This document shows positions 10,316-18,933 of a stretch of 64,000 nt of DNA, piece after piece (position 1 is the first letter of the stretch; the number at the start of each line of letters is the position of its first letter). The notes under the pieces are model-generated. The model worked only from the letters and a program-made list of their open reading frames with translations, was not told where the DNA came from and did not search any database. The position numbers and the translations under genes were made by a program. The DNA is taken from positions 184,603 to 248,602 of the forward strand of contig NZ_UUIS01000001.1 of NCBI RefSeq assembly GCF_900589395.1, in the 5' to 3' direction. The DNA comes from Pseudomonas viridiflava (GTDB taxonomy: Bacteria > Pseudomonadota > Gammaproteobacteria > Pseudomonadales > Pseudomonadaceae).

Positions 10316-10410
10316 GACGCGATTTACCTTGGAAGTCAGAAAGAGAGAATAACGGTATTAAAGGCACTCACAAGCGCTTGAAAATGCCATTGCAGGCGGC
10401 AAACCGGGCG

Positions 10411-11181
10411 TTACTGCTTGAACTTGAAATCCAGCGCCGCGCCTTCGACGTCACGCCGGCTGTCGTTGCGCATCTGCAACTGCATTTCGTTGCTCAGCAG
10501 GCGGCCATTGAGTTCGAAGCCATTGGGATCTTCGGCCGCCGCCTTGTCGCTGAACATGGGCGGCAACAGGGGCTTGCGCCGCGCCGTGATGACCTTGGGC
10601 GGCGGCTCAAGCCCTTGCACCAGTTCGGGCGGCAGGCTGAGGTCCAGGCGCGTCTTGCCCAGACCGGTTTCCTTGGCCACGGCAGCGGTCTTGTTGGCCG
10701 ACTGACGCTTTTGCGCCTGCTGCTCACGCTTGGTGAGCGTCTTGGCCGCCGGCTTGCCTGCTGCAGGCTTGGCCTGGTCGGATGCTGCAGGGGCCTTGGC
10801 GACCTTGGCAACCCTGTCCTTCTCTGGCCGAACCTCGGCAGCCTTGGGCGTCACTCCCGAATCCCCCTTGCCGATCACGACAGGCACAACGGGTATATTG
10901 GGCGTGAGCTGATGCACGGGGGCTGCAGGCGCGTCCACCACCGAGCCGGTCACCGCCTCGGCCACCGGCTTGTCGAGTGTCGATGACACCACCGGCGCTG
11001 CCGGCATGGCTGGCGCCTGCTCGACAACGGGGGCCGCAGCCGGCACAGAAGAAGGAGCAGGCGCTGGCGCCACACTCTGGGCAGCCTGGGTCTTTGGCTT
11101 GGGCACAACCGGCTCCTGGGGCTTGTCACAGGCGCTCAACAGCACAAAAACCAGCAATCCGAGACAACGAAAAGCATTCAT
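10411..11181 (-). CDS. Pro/Ala-rich predicted lipoprotein
   Basis: The ATG at 11181 gives 256 residues beginning with a lipoprotein signal (CLGLLVFVLLSAC, lipobox LSAC). A long low-complexity Ala/Pro/Val/Lys linker (about 20-170, KPAAGKPAAKTLTKREQQAQKR) leads to a conserved-looking C-terminal segment (GKTRLDLSLPPELVQGL, ANDSRRDVEG-type end, FKFKQ). It may extend through the periplasm from a membrane anchor. I do not recognise a named domain; function is unknown. Upstream ATGs at 11256 and 11235 would destroy the signal sequence. Confidence 0.65.
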   Translation of the reverse strand: MNAFRCLGLLVFVLLSACDKPQEPVVPKPKTQAAQSVAPAPAPSSVPAAAPVVEQAPAMPAAPVVSSTLDKPVAEAVTGSVVDAPAAPVHQLTPNIPVVPVVIGKGDSGVTPKAAEVRPEKDRVAKVAKAPAASDQAKPAAGKPAAKTLTKREQQAQKRQSANKTAAVAKETGLGKTRLDLSLPPELVQGLEPPPKVITARRKPLLPPMFSDKAAAEDPNGFELNGRLLSNEMQLQMRNDSRRDVEGAALDFKFKQ

Positions 11182-11277
11182 AGGCAGGCAATTAAATAGG
11201 CATAAAGCCACATGCTGTCCTTTTGCAGCGCACATGACAAGCTTCGGCCCGATCACCGGAGCAAAAACCTGCCGGTC

Positions 11278-12720
11278 TCAGTAACCGTTTGCCGTTTCCT
11301 GGCAGAGTTGTCGGGCCAGCATCCCCAGCGTCATCAACGCCCGCTCTGCCTCGCGGTTCCAGGGCATGCCACAGTTGATGCGAATACAGTGATTGAACTG
11401 CTCTGTATTACTGAAGATCAGCCCCGGTGCAATACTGATGCCCTGCTCCAGCGCCCTGACGTGCAGTTCCTGGGTATTGACCCGTCCCGGCAGACTGACC
11501 CACAGGATGAATCCCCCTACCGGGCGACTCATCTGCGTGCCCTCAGGAAAATACTGCTGCACCGCCAATTGATAGGCGCTGAGGTTTTTGCGGTACTCCA
11601 CACGGATGTAACGCAAATGGCGATCATAGCCGCCATTCTCCAGGTAAGCCGCCACCCCCATCTGCGTCACACTGCACGCCGAATGAGTGCTGAAGGTCTG
11701 CAGGCGCTGGATTTCGCCATGAAACTTGCCACCCGGAATCATCCAGCCAACGCGCACGCCAGGCGAAAGGGTTTTGGAGAAACTTGAGCAATAGATGACT
11801 CGATCCTGGCGGTCATAGGCCTTGAGCGCCTTGGTGCGGCCGATTTCGAACATCAGCTCACCATAGATATCGTCTTCGATGACCTGGATGTCGAAGTCCG
11901 CAACCAGGCGCAGCAGATTTTTCTGTCGCTCTTCGGGCATGGTGGCGCCCAGGGGATTGCTGGTGCGGGCGGTCAGCACCAGTGCCTTGATCGACCACTG
12001 ATTGGCCGCCAGCTGCAGCGCTTCCAGGCTGATGCCGGTGACCGGATCGCTGGGAATTTCAATGACTTTCAGGCCCAGCAGGTCAGCCAGCTGCAACAAG
12101 CCGTAATAAGCCGGCGACTCGGCTGCTATCAGGTCACCGGGACGGGTTACCACCCTGAGCGCCATCTGCAAGGCATCGACGCAACCGTGGGTGATGATCA
12201 CTTCGGACGGATCGACTACAACACCCGCATCACGCATCCGAATGGCTACCTGGCGACGCAGCGGTTCAAACCCCGGGCTGAACATGTAGCTGAACGCTCG
12301 AGGACTGTGAAAGCGCGTGACCTTGGCCAGTTGCTGGTGCAAGGCACGCACCGGCAAGTAGTCGACATGCGGCACCGCAGCCCCCAGGGCAAATACACCT
12401 TCACGTCGCGATTCGACCAACACCTGCTGGATGATGCTGCTGCGAGTCACCAGGCTGGGCCTTTCGACACGCGCAATGTCCGGGGTCGAGGCGGTCAGCG
12501 CCGGGGTCTGGTGCACGTAATAGCCTGATTGCGGGCGCGCGCGGATCAGCCCCTGATCCTCGAGGTTGGCGTAGGCCTGCAACACGGTAGCGTGACTGAC
12601 GTTGAGCTGCGAGCTCATCTTGCGCACTGAGGGTACACGTTCGCCAGGCTGGTAAACGCCGCGACGAATGTCTTCGGCGAGTTGCTTGGCAATACGTTGG
12701 TAAAGCAACAAATTGGTCAT
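11278..12720 (-). CDS. MocR-type GntR/aminotransferase transcriptional regulator
   Basis: The 480-residue product has a GntR winged-helix domain (residues 1-75; PGERVPSVRKMSSQLNVSHATV) fused to a fold-type I aminotransferase-like domain. The PLP region has SSFSKTLSPGVRVGW, with the lysine available for PLP, and TSNPLGATMPEERQK. MocR proteins sense amine, amino-acid or vitamin ligands through this domain. The ligand here is unknown. The upstream region has two 11-base direct repeats 21 bases apart, a spacing typical of MocR sites, so autoregulation is likely (inference). It stands alone, between two minus-strand operons. Confidence 0.88.
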   Translation of the reverse strand: MTNLLLYQRIAKQLAEDIRRGVYQPGERVPSVRKMSSQLNVSHATVLQAYANLEDQGLIRARPQSGYYVHQTPALTASTPDIARVERPSLVTRSSIIQQVLVESRREGVFALGAAVPHVDYLPVRALHQQLAKVTRFHSPRAFSYMFSPGFEPLRRQVAIRMRDAGVVVDPSEVIITHGCVDALQMALRVVTRPGDLIAAESPAYYGLLQLADLLGLKVIEIPSDPVTGISLEALQLAANQWSIKALVLTARTSNPLGATMPEERQKNLLRLVADFDIQVIEDDIYGELMFEIGRTKALKAYDRQDRVIYCSSFSKTLSPGVRVGWMIPGGKFHGEIQRLQTFSTHSACSVTQMGVAAYLENGGYDRHLRYIRVEYRKNLSAYQLAVQQYFPEGTQMSRPVGGFILWVSLPGRVNTQELHVRALEQGISIAPGLIFSNTEQFNHCIRINCGMPWNREAERALMTLGMLARQLCQETANGY

Positions 12721-12769
12721 GAAGCAGCCTCACAACGACCGGCAATTTTTTATTGTTGGCGAAAAACCA

Positions 12770-12801
12770 CCAGAACAGTTTGAAAGTGTACTGGGACAGT
12801 T
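12770..12801 (-). promoter_or_regulatory. Direct repeats upstream of the MocR-type gene
   Basis: On the minus strand AACTGTCCCAG (12801-12791) and AACTGTTCTGG (12780-12770) are repeated with a 21-base period, two helical turns, 50-80 bases ahead of the start codon. Direct repeats on one DNA face are the usual MocR binding mode. A GTACA follows the first copy, giving TGTCCCAGTACA dyad character. Confidence 0.5.
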
Positions 12802-12880
12802 CTTCTGGATGCGGGACATTGTGCACGCTGAAAAAAAATATTGGCAGGCATAAGCGCCAAAAAAGCCCGCTTCAAAGCCA

Positions 12881-12918
12881 AAAAAAGCCCGACACCCTCA
12901 AGGACGTCGAGCTTTTTT
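12881..12918 (-). terminator. Terminator of the OmpA-like lipoprotein operon
   Basis: On the minus strand AAAAAAGCTCGAC and GTCGGGCTTTTTT pair (one G-U) around a loop, ending in a T-run. It lies about 10 bases after the stop at 12930. A second partial AAAAAAGCCCG copy sits 15-20 bases further on. Confidence 0.8.
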
Positions 12919-12929
12919 ACCCAAAACAG

Positions 12930-13736
12930 TCAACGTGGGGCGCTAAGAAGGCCCTTGTCATCAGAAAACACGATCTCCACTCGTCGGTTTTGTGCGCGCC
13001 CGCGTTCAGTGGCGTTCACATCGACCGGAAATTGCTCGCCGTAACCTTCGACCTGTAGCCGTTTTTCATTAACGCCCAGGTCGACCAGCATATCGGCTAC
13101 AGATTGCGCACGCTCCCTGGAGAGTTTCAGGTTGCCCTGCCGGTCGCCGGTGTTGTCGGTATAGCCCTCGATGCGGATGATCCGCCGCGGATTGAGTTGC
13201 ATGAACTGCACCACCTTGAGCACCGTGCGATTGGCCGAGCTTTTCAGCTCCGTATCGCCTTCATCGAACAGCATGTCGCCCAATGTCATGACCAGACCAC
13301 GGTCACTCTGGGCAGTGGCCAGGCTGAAGATCTGCTCTTGCAGCCACTGGCCCTGGCGCTGGACACTGGCCAGCTTGGCTTCGCGCAGGGCCAACTGCAG
13401 ACGCTGGCGATCCAGCTCCATTTTTGCCAATTGCTCTTGCGAGAGCAGCAGATTGCTGTGCTCGCGGGCAATTTCGCTGTAGCGGCGACTCAGGTAGGCG
13501 TAGTGCCGGACGTCCTCGCCACTGCCCACGTACGTGGACAATCGCTCGGCCCGCGCCAGCGATTCACCGGCACGGATCACATCCTTGGGCGCACTGCGCA
13601 GGACGTCGGTGTCCTCCTTGACCTTCTGGAAGTCGGCACTGGCGGCTTGCAGCACTTGATCACTGCCCTGCTGGCTGGCGCAACCACCCAGGCCCAGCAA
13701 CAAGCAGGCGCCCAGAACTGGGGGCAGGCGCTTCAT
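12930..13736 (-). CDS. OmpA-family lipoprotein with N-terminal DUF4398-like region
   Basis: The 268-residue product carries a lipoprotein signal (LLLGLGGCASQ). Residues about 30-150 form a helical, coiled-coil-like region (EHSNLLLSQEQLAKMELDRQ). The C-terminal OmpA peptidoglycan-binding domain (about 155-265) has IEGYTDNTGDRQGN, LSRERAQSVADML and the NRRVEIVF end motif. It probably tethers the outer membrane to peptidoglycan. Its ATG overlaps the stop of the preceding lipoprotein gene by four bases (ATGA), so both are translated from one message with the solute-binding protein gene. Confidence 0.88.
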   Translation of the reverse strand: MKRLPPVLGACLLLGLGGCASQQGSDQVLQAASADFQKVKEDTDVLRSAPKDVIRAGESLARAERLSTYVGSGEDVRHYAYLSRRYSEIAREHSNLLLSQEQLAKMELDRQRLQLALREAKLASVQRQGQWLQEQIFSLATAQSDRGLVMTLGDMLFDEGDTELKSSANRTVLKVVQFMQLNPRRIIRIEGYTDNTGDRQGNLKLSRERAQSVADMLVDLGVNEKRLQVEGYGEQFPVDVNATERGRAQNRRVEIVFSDDKGLLSAPR

Positions 13737-14089
13737 CGGGCCTCCTTCAACTGCTTGCGCAGGCGCTCGAGGCGGGTCTCAAGCTGCGCACGCTGCTCTT
13801 CGCTCTTGAGCGTCAGCACACGTGCCTCAGCCAGACGCGCATCAAGCTCGGCCTGCTCGGCCTGCATACGTGCCTGCTTGTAGGACTGAGCCAGCATGTC
13901 GGCGCGCGCCTGGGCAAACTTGGCAGTCGCCTGCTCCATTGCGGGCTGCTCTTGAGCATCGGCGCCTACCGCCTTGGCCTGCTGCAAGGCTTGCTCGGTC
14001 AGTTTCATTTGTTCGGATGGCGCCGGGTCGCTGGCACAGCCGACCAGGCAGACAGTCGCCACGCAGGCGAACAGAAAACGAATTCTCAC
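13733..14089 (-). CDS. DUF4398-type lipoprotein
   Basis: A GTG at 14089 gives 118 residues: RIRFLFACVATVCLVGCASD is a lipoprotein signal with lipobox LVGC, and AGGA lies 9 bases upstream, overlapping the end of the previous gene. The rest is a highly charged helical region (EQALQQAKAVGADAQEQPA ... LETRLERLRKQLKEAR) of the DUF4398 type, probably coiled coil. It shares this helical domain type with the OmpA-like protein encoded immediately downstream, so the two may interact (inference). The upstream extension of the frame is not family-like. Confidence 0.8.
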   Translation of the reverse strand: MRIRFLFACVATVCLVGCASDPAPSEQMKLTEQALQQAKAVGADAQEQPAMEQATAKFAQARADMLAQSYKQARMQAEQAELDARLAEARVLTLKSEEQRAQLETRLERLRKQLKEAR

Positions 14090-14099
14090 AAAAACATTC

Positions 14100-14924
14100 C
14101 TACTGTTTGGAGACAGGCGCGAGCAACTGGCTTTTCCATACGCCCAGGTTGCGCCTGACAGCTTCATCGGCAAAGCCGGAGGCGGCCGATTCTGTCATCT
14201 TTTTCACCAACTGTCCGCGCAACCACGGATCAAGGCAGGCCGAATTGAACGACAGCGCCAGGTAGGATCCGGGCCTGTCGACCACCACAGGCAGTGCCTG
14301 CAGATTGTTTTGCAGCCCCAGGGCCTGGGCCATGACCATCGCGGCATAACGCCCGGCCAGTACATAGTCAACCTCACCCAGCACCAGCTTCTGCAGCGCC
14401 TGGGTCAATCCGGCCGTGCGCTGCAACTGCAGCAGTTGCCCGGCAGCCACGCTTTCGAATTCCGGACTCAGGCGGGTACGCTGCGAAACGGCGCCAGCCA
14501 GGCCGTGCAAGTCCTGGAGCGCCTGAATGCCCGCTTGCGTGTCTGCACGCACCCAGACCACGATCTCGTTGTGGGTCGCGGCCGGATGGATGTAATCGAA
14601 ATCATCGAGCCAGGCCGTGTTCAAGGGGGCATCGACCAGCATGTCCATGCGCCCGCTGCGCACTTCCTCCTGGGCCTGGCTGCGCTTGCCGGCGTACAGA
14701 AACTCCACAGCGATGCCCAGCTCTTTCAGCGCCTGGCCGAGCAGGTCGGCATTGGCGCCCATCAGGTGCCTGGGATCCTGTGGGTCGCGCCACAGGTAGG
14801 GCGGCGAATCCGGACTGCCGGTGACAATCAGTCGCTCACACTTGCCGGCTGCCCACCCCGCACCCGGCAACATCGTCATGACGCCCAGCAGCACCGCTGA
14901 CCAGACTGGCCGTGAAACTCGCAT
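14100..14924 (-). CDS. Periplasmic solute-binding protein, family 3
   Basis: The start at 14924 gives 274 residues with a signal peptide (MRVSRPVWSAVLLGVM, cleavage near GWAA). The mature part has SBP-3 features: TGSPDSPPYLWRD, MGANADLLGQALKELGI, RSGRMDMLVDAPLNTAWLDDFDY. Such proteins bind amino acids, but no permease or ATPase gene is adjacent. Instead it is followed by two lipoprotein genes 10 bases away and overlapping, so it may be a sensor or scavenger rather than a transporter subunit (inference). Confidence 0.8.
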   Translation of the reverse strand: MRVSRPVWSAVLLGVMTMLPGAGWAAGKCERLIVTGSPDSPPYLWRDPQDPRHLMGANADLLGQALKELGIAVEFLYAGKRSQAQEEVRSGRMDMLVDAPLNTAWLDDFDYIHPAATHNEIVVWVRADTQAGIQALQDLHGLAGAVSQRTRLSPEFESVAAGQLLQLQRTAGLTQALQKLVLGEVDYVLAGRYAAMVMAQALGLQNNLQALPVVVDRPGSYLALSFNSACLDPWLRGQLVKKMTESAASGFADEAVRRNLGVWKSQLLAPVSKQ

Positions 14925-14952
14925 GGCAAACGCCCTTTGATGACAGAAACAC

Positions 14953-15006
14953 AAAAGCCCGCTGTGTCCGGCCATGCTTGCACATGGACCGGACACAGCG
15001 GGCTTT
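14953..15006. terminator. Long bidirectional hairpin terminator between etfA and the solute-binding protein gene
   Basis: AAAAGCCCGCTGTGTCCGG (from 14953) pairs with CCGGACACAGCGGGCTTTT (to 15006), with a further CCATG/CATGG pair inside a short loop. The stem exceeds 20 base pairs with A/T runs at both ends. It lies 21 bases after the etfA stop and directly ahead of the next minus-strand gene. Confidence 0.9.
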
Positions 15007-15026
15007 TCAATGCATGGAAGCCTGGG

Positions 15027-15956
15027 TCAGACCAGTTTTTCCAGCTCTGGAATGGCCTCGAACAGATCCGCGACCAGACCGTAGTCAGCCACCTGGAAGA
15101 TCGGCGCCTCTTCGTCCTTGTTGATCGCCACGATCACTTTGGAGTCCTTCATGCCGGCCAGATGCTGGATGGCACCGGAGATGCCTACCGCGATGTACAG
15201 CTGCGGTGCGACGATCTTGCCGGTCTGGCCGACCTGCATGTCGTTGGGCACAAAGCCTGCGTCAACGGCGGCACGCGAAGCCCCCACGGCCGCACCAAGC
15301 TTGTCGGCCAAGGCATAAAGGTGCTTGAAGTTCTCGCCGTTCTGCATGCCACGACCGCCGGACACCACCACCTTGGCGGCAGTCAGCTCGGGACGGTCAG
15401 AGGTCGCCAGCGCCTCGCTGACAAAGCTCGACTTGCCGGCATCGTGCGCGGCCGCCACGGTTTCAACCGTCGCAGAACCACCTTCGGCAGCCACCGGGTC
15501 AAAACCGGTGGAGCGCACGGTGATGACCTTGATCGCCGCCGTGGACTGCACGGTGGCGATGGCATTACCGGCATAGATCGGACGCTGGAAGGTGTCGGGC
15601 GAAACCACCGCAACGATCTCGGAGATCTGATCGACGTCCAGGTGAGCGGCGACACGCGGCAGGATGTTCTTGCCATTGGAAGTGGCTGCCGCCAGCACAT
15701 GGCTGTAGCCGGCTGCCAGTTCGACCACCAGCGGCGCGACGTTTTCCGGCAGCAGGTGCGCGTAGGCGGCATGATCGGCCACCAGCACCTTGGCGACGCC
15801 TGCGATCTTTGCAGCGGCCTCGGCTACGGCAGCAACGCCCTCGCCTGCGACCAGCACATGGATGTCGCCACCGATTTTCTGGGCAGCCGCCACCGTATTG
15901 AGGGTGGCAGGTACCAAGGCGCCCTTGTCGTGTTCAGCGATAATCAGGATGGTCAT
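15027..15956 (-). CDS. etfA: Electron transfer flavoprotein alpha subunit
   Basis: This is the FAD-binding large subunit of the ETF dimer, which carries electrons from acyl-CoA and other dehydrogenases to ETF:quinone oxidoreductase. It is 309 residues. The C-terminal FAD-binding domain has [37 protein letters not shown] and [17 protein letters not shown], all family hallmarks. Its ATG overlaps the etfB stop (TAATG), so the two are translationally coupled. It ends at a strong hairpin. Confidence 0.97.
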   Translation of the reverse strand: MTILIIAEHDKGALVPATLNTVAAAQKIGGDIHVLVAGEGVAAVAEAAAKIAGVAKVLVADHAAYAHLLPENVAPLVVELAAGYSHVLAAATSNGKNILPRVAAHLDVDQISEIVAVVSPDTFQRPIYAGNAIATVQSTAAIKVITVRSTGFDPVAAEGGSATVETVAAAHDAGKSSFVSEALATSDRPELTAAKVVVSGGRGMQNGENFKHLYALADKLGAAVGASRAAVDAGFVPNDMQVGQTGKIVAPQLYIAVGISGAIQHLAGMKDSKVIVAINKDEEAPIFQVADYGLVADLFEAIPELEKLV

Positions 15957-16705
15957 TAGATTACCTTCGCTTCGTTCTTCAGTTTCTCGACCAGTTCGGC
16001 CACCGATTTGACCTTGATGCCCGCGCTGCGTGCAGCCGGGGCTTCGACCTTGACGGTCTTGTTGGTCGAGGCGGTGGAAACGCCCAGTGCTTCAGGGGTC
16101 AGCGTTTCGATCGGCTTCTTCTTGGCCTTCATGATGTTGGGCAAGGAAGCGTAGCGAGGCTCGTTCAGGCGCAGGTCGGTGGTGACGATGGCGGGCAGGT
16201 TCAACGAAACGGTCTGCAGACCGCCGTCGATCTCACGGGTTACGGCCACCTTGTCGCCTTCGACCTCGACCTTGGACGCGAAGGTGCCCTGGGCGTAGCC
16301 GCTCAGCGCCGCCAGCATCTGGCCGGTCTGGTTGTTATCGCTGTCGATGGCCTGCTTGCCAAGGATCACCAGTTGCGGCTGTTCCTTGTCGACCACCGCC
16401 TTGAGCAGCTTGGCAATGGCCAGCGAGGTGAGTTCTTCGGCGGACTCGACCAGCACGCCACGATCGGCACCCAGCGCCAATGCCGTGCGAAGTTGTTCCT
16501 GAGCAGTGGCAGGACCCACGCTGACCACGACGATTTCGCTGGCTACGCCCTTCTCTTTCAGACGCACGGCCTCTTCCACGGCGATTTCGCAGAAAGGGTT
16601 CATGGACATCTTGACGTTGGCCAGGTCGACGCCGGAGTTGTCCGCCTTGACGCGAACCTTGACGTTGTAGTCGACCACTCTTTTGACAGCTACAAGAACC
16701 TTCAT
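15956..16705 (-). CDS. etfB: Electron transfer flavoprotein beta subunit
   Basis: The 249-residue small ETF subunit starts [20 protein letters not shown] and contains the family signature region with [16 protein letters not shown] and [18 protein letters not shown], an adenine-nucleotide (AMP) pocket. A recognition-loop segment ([21 protein letters not shown]) that contacts partner dehydrogenases is present. It is the first gene of etfBA and divergent from the ETF:quinone oxidoreductase gene. The likely promoter is about 340 bases upstream at a PsrA-like operator, so the leader would be unusually long. Confidence 0.97.
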   Translation of the reverse strand: MKVLVAVKRVVDYNVKVRVKADNSGVDLANVKMSMNPFCEIAVEEAVRLKEKGVASEIVVVSVGPATAQEQLRTALALGADRGVLVESAEELTSLAIAKLLKAVVDKEQPQLVILGKQAIDSDNNQTGQMLAALSGYAQGTFASKVEVEGDKVAVTREIDGGLQTVSLNLPAIVTTDLRLNEPRYASLPNIMKAKKKPIETLTPEALGVSTASTNKTVKVEAPAARSAGIKVKSVAELVEKLKNEAKVI

Positions 16706-17046
16706 GGATTCCTCGTTACTCTCCGGTGAATAGAAGTCGCCCGGACATGGCCAGGCGATTGAAATGCGTCCTCAACAAGCAATCCTGGGGAGCGCAGGCA
16801 CGGCGCATACCGTCCAGCCCCCGATCCGAAGCCGATTAAAGCCGGCCAACGGCGTTCGGGGTGTGTAAAATGCGCGCCACGACAGGCATCTGTTCATGGC
16901 CTGCGCTGTACTCGCCCCATGCCTTTTACAGGTCTGGCCGGACCGCAGTCGGGCCTTGGGCAAGTACGAAACCGCCCGTATCTTGACTGCAACCTACCGG
17001 ACGGTCAATACGACATATCCGCCAGTCACGGGTGCCACCGCTAGGA

Positions 17047-17075
17047 TTTATAAGGCCTGCGGCCGATTCAAACAA
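17047..17075 (-). promoter_or_regulatory. Predicted etfBA promoter
   Basis: On the minus strand TTGTTT (17075-17070) and TATAAA (17052-17047) are separated by exactly 17 bases. The -35 box lies inside the PsrA-like operator. A leader of about 340 bases would follow; I see no gene in it. Confidence 0.5.
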
Positions 17076-17082
17076 ACGTTTG
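17069..17082. promoter_or_regulatory. PsrA-like operator between etfBA and the ETF-QO gene
   Basis: CAAAC-N4-GTTTG is an exact fit to the published PsrA consensus (G/C)AAAC(N2-4)GTTTG/C, within a perfect 12-base palindrome at 17072-17083. PsrA is the TetR-type long-chain fatty-acid sensor of pseudomonads and is reported to control these etf genes in P. aeruginosa. The site overlaps the minus-strand -35 and ends two bases before the plus-strand -35, so one dimer could control both operons. Confidence 0.75.
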
Positions 17083-17084
17083 TA

Positions 17085-17113
17085 TTGGACCTGCACAGTG
17101 GTGTAGATATAAT
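17085..17113 (+). promoter_or_regulatory. Predicted promoter of the ETF:quinone oxidoreductase gene
   Basis: TTGGAC (17085-17090), a 17-base spacer and TATAAT (17108-17113) form a near-consensus sigma-70 promoter, about 90 bases upstream of the GTG start. The rest of the 16706-17209 intergenic region shows no other supported feature. Confidence 0.75.
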
Positions 17114-17209
17114 GCCTCCCTTTAGAAAGAAGCCGTGAATTCAATGCCGCCCGCATTGTTTATCACCAGCGTTTATAAAAACACCGTGAGCCTTTGTAGG
17201 AGATAGCCT

Positions 17210-18865
17210 GTGGAACGCGAATACATGGAATTCGACGTCGTGATCGTCGGAGCCGGCCCGTCCGGGCTTTCTGCCGCGTGCCGCCTGAAGCAGAAGGCTG
17301 CCGATGCCGGTCAGGAAATCAGCGTCTGCGTCGTGGAAAAGGGCTCCGAAGTGGGCGCACACATCCTGTCTGGCGCCGTTTTCGAACCGCGTGCCCTGGA
17401 TGAGCTGTTCCCTGACTGGAAAGCCCTTGGCGCGCCGCTCAACACCCCTGTCACCCGTGATGACATCTACGTGCTGCGCAGCGAACAGAGCGCGATCAAG
17501 GTCCCGGATTTCTTCGTGCCCAAGGCCATGCACAACGAAGGCAACTACATCATTTCCCTGGGCAACCTGTGCCGCTGGCTGGCCCAGCAGGCCGAAAACC
17601 TCGGGGTCGAGATTTATCCGGGCTTCGCCGCCCAGGAAGCGTTGATCGACGAAAGCGGCGTGGTGCGCGGCATCGTTACCGGCGACCTGGGCGTGGACCG
17701 TGAGGGCAACCCCAAGGACGGCCTGTATACCCCTGGCATGGAATTGCGTGGCAAGTACACGCTGTTCGCCGAAGGCTGCCGCGGGCACATCGGCAAGCAA
17801 CTGATCAAGCGCTTTGCGCTGGACAAGGAGGCCGACGTGCAGCACTACGGCATCGGCCTCAAGGAGCTGTGGGAAATCGATCCGGCCAAGCATCAGCCAG
17901 GCCTGGTGGTACACACCGCCGGCTGGCCGCTGGATAACGACAACGCCGGCGGCTCGTTCCTCTATCACCTGGAGAACAACCAGGTGGTGGTGGGTCTGAT
18001 CGTCGACCTGTCGTACAGCAACCCCTACCTGTCGCCCTTCGACGAATTTCAGCGTTACAAGCATCACCCGGTGGCGAAACAGTACCTCGAAGGCGGCAAG
18101 CGCATCAGCTACGGCGCCCGCGCCCTGGCCAAGGGCGGCTACAACTCGCTGCCCAAGATGGTCTTTGCCGGCGGCGCACTGATCGGCTGCGACCTGGGCA
18201 CCATGAATGCGGCGAAGATAAAAGGCAGCCACACCGCCATGAAGTGCGGCATGCTCGCGGCTGACGCTGTGGCCGAGGCACTGCTGGCCGGTAACGAAGG
18301 CGGCGATGAACTGACCCGCTACACCGAGTCCTTCAAGGCCAGTTGGCTGTATGAAGAGTTGTACGCGGCCCGCAACTTCGGTCCGGCGCTGCACAAGTTC
18401 GGCGCCATTCTCGGGGCCGGCTTTGCCTTCGCCGAACAGAACATCTTCAAGAACAAGCTGCCCTTCACCCTGCACGACACCAAGCCCGACTACGCCTGCA
18501 TGAAACTGGCCAGCGAGTCGAAGAAAATCGACTACCCCAAGCCCGATGGCAAGTTGAGCTTCGACAAACTCAGCTCGGTTTTTCTTTCCAGCACCAACCA
18601 TGAAGAAGAACAACCCTGCCACCTCAAGCTGATCGACCCGAGCATCCCGATCGCCAGAAACCTGCCGATGTACGATGAGCCAGCCCAACGTTATTGCCCG
18701 GCTGGCGTGTACGAAGTGGTGACCCAGGAGGATGGCGAGAAGCGCTTCCAGATCAACGCGCAGAACTGCGTGCACTGCAAGACATGCGACATCAAGGACC
18801 CGTCGCAGAACATTGTCTGGGTGACACCGGAAGGCGCTGGCGGGCCGAACTACCCCAATATGTAA
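17210..18865 (+). CDS. Electron transfer flavoprotein:ubiquinone oxidoreductase
   Basis: This is a membrane-associated FAD/[4Fe-4S] enzyme that passes electrons from ETF to the quinone pool during fatty- and amino-acid oxidation. It has 551 residues. The N-terminal GAGPSG (14-19) binds FAD. The C-terminal ferredoxin-like part has RYCPAGVYE and NCVHCKTCDIKDP, giving the four cluster cysteines. GTG at 17210 is chosen because AGGAG precedes it by 7 bases; the ATG 15 bases later lacks this. It is divergent from etfBA across the PsrA-like site (P. aeruginosa PA2953 equivalent; sometimes named etfD). Confidence 0.95.
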   Translation: MEREYMEFDVVIVGAGPSGLSAACRLKQKAADAGQEISVCVVEKGSEVGAHILSGAVFEPRALDELFPDWKALGAPLNTPVTRDDIYVLRSEQSAIKVPDFFVPKAMHNEGNYIISLGNLCRWLAQQAENLGVEIYPGFAAQEALIDESGVVRGIVTGDLGVDREGNPKDGLYTPGMELRGKYTLFAEGCRGHIGKQLIKRFALDKEADVQHYGIGLKELWEIDPAKHQPGLVVHTAGWPLDNDNAGGSFLYHLENNQVVVGLIVDLSYSNPYLSPFDEFQRYKHHPVAKQYLEGGKRISYGARALAKGGYNSLPKMVFAGGALIGCDLGTMNAAKIKGSHTAMKCGMLAADAVAEALLAGNEGGDELTRYTESFKASWLYEELYAARNFGPALHKFGAILGAGFAFAEQNIFKNKLPFTLHDTKPDYACMKLASESKKIDYPKPDGKLSFDKLSSVFLSSTNHEEEQPCHLKLIDPSIPIARNLPMYDEPAQRYCPAGVYEVVTQEDGEKRFQINAQNCVHCKTCDIKDPSQNIVWVTPEGAGGPNYPNM

Positions 18866-18933
18866 AAGGCTTGCTTGCGGCTCAAAACGCTCCTGCGACC
18901 GTGCGCAAGAGTGGCTTGAGCCGCGAAAAACCC

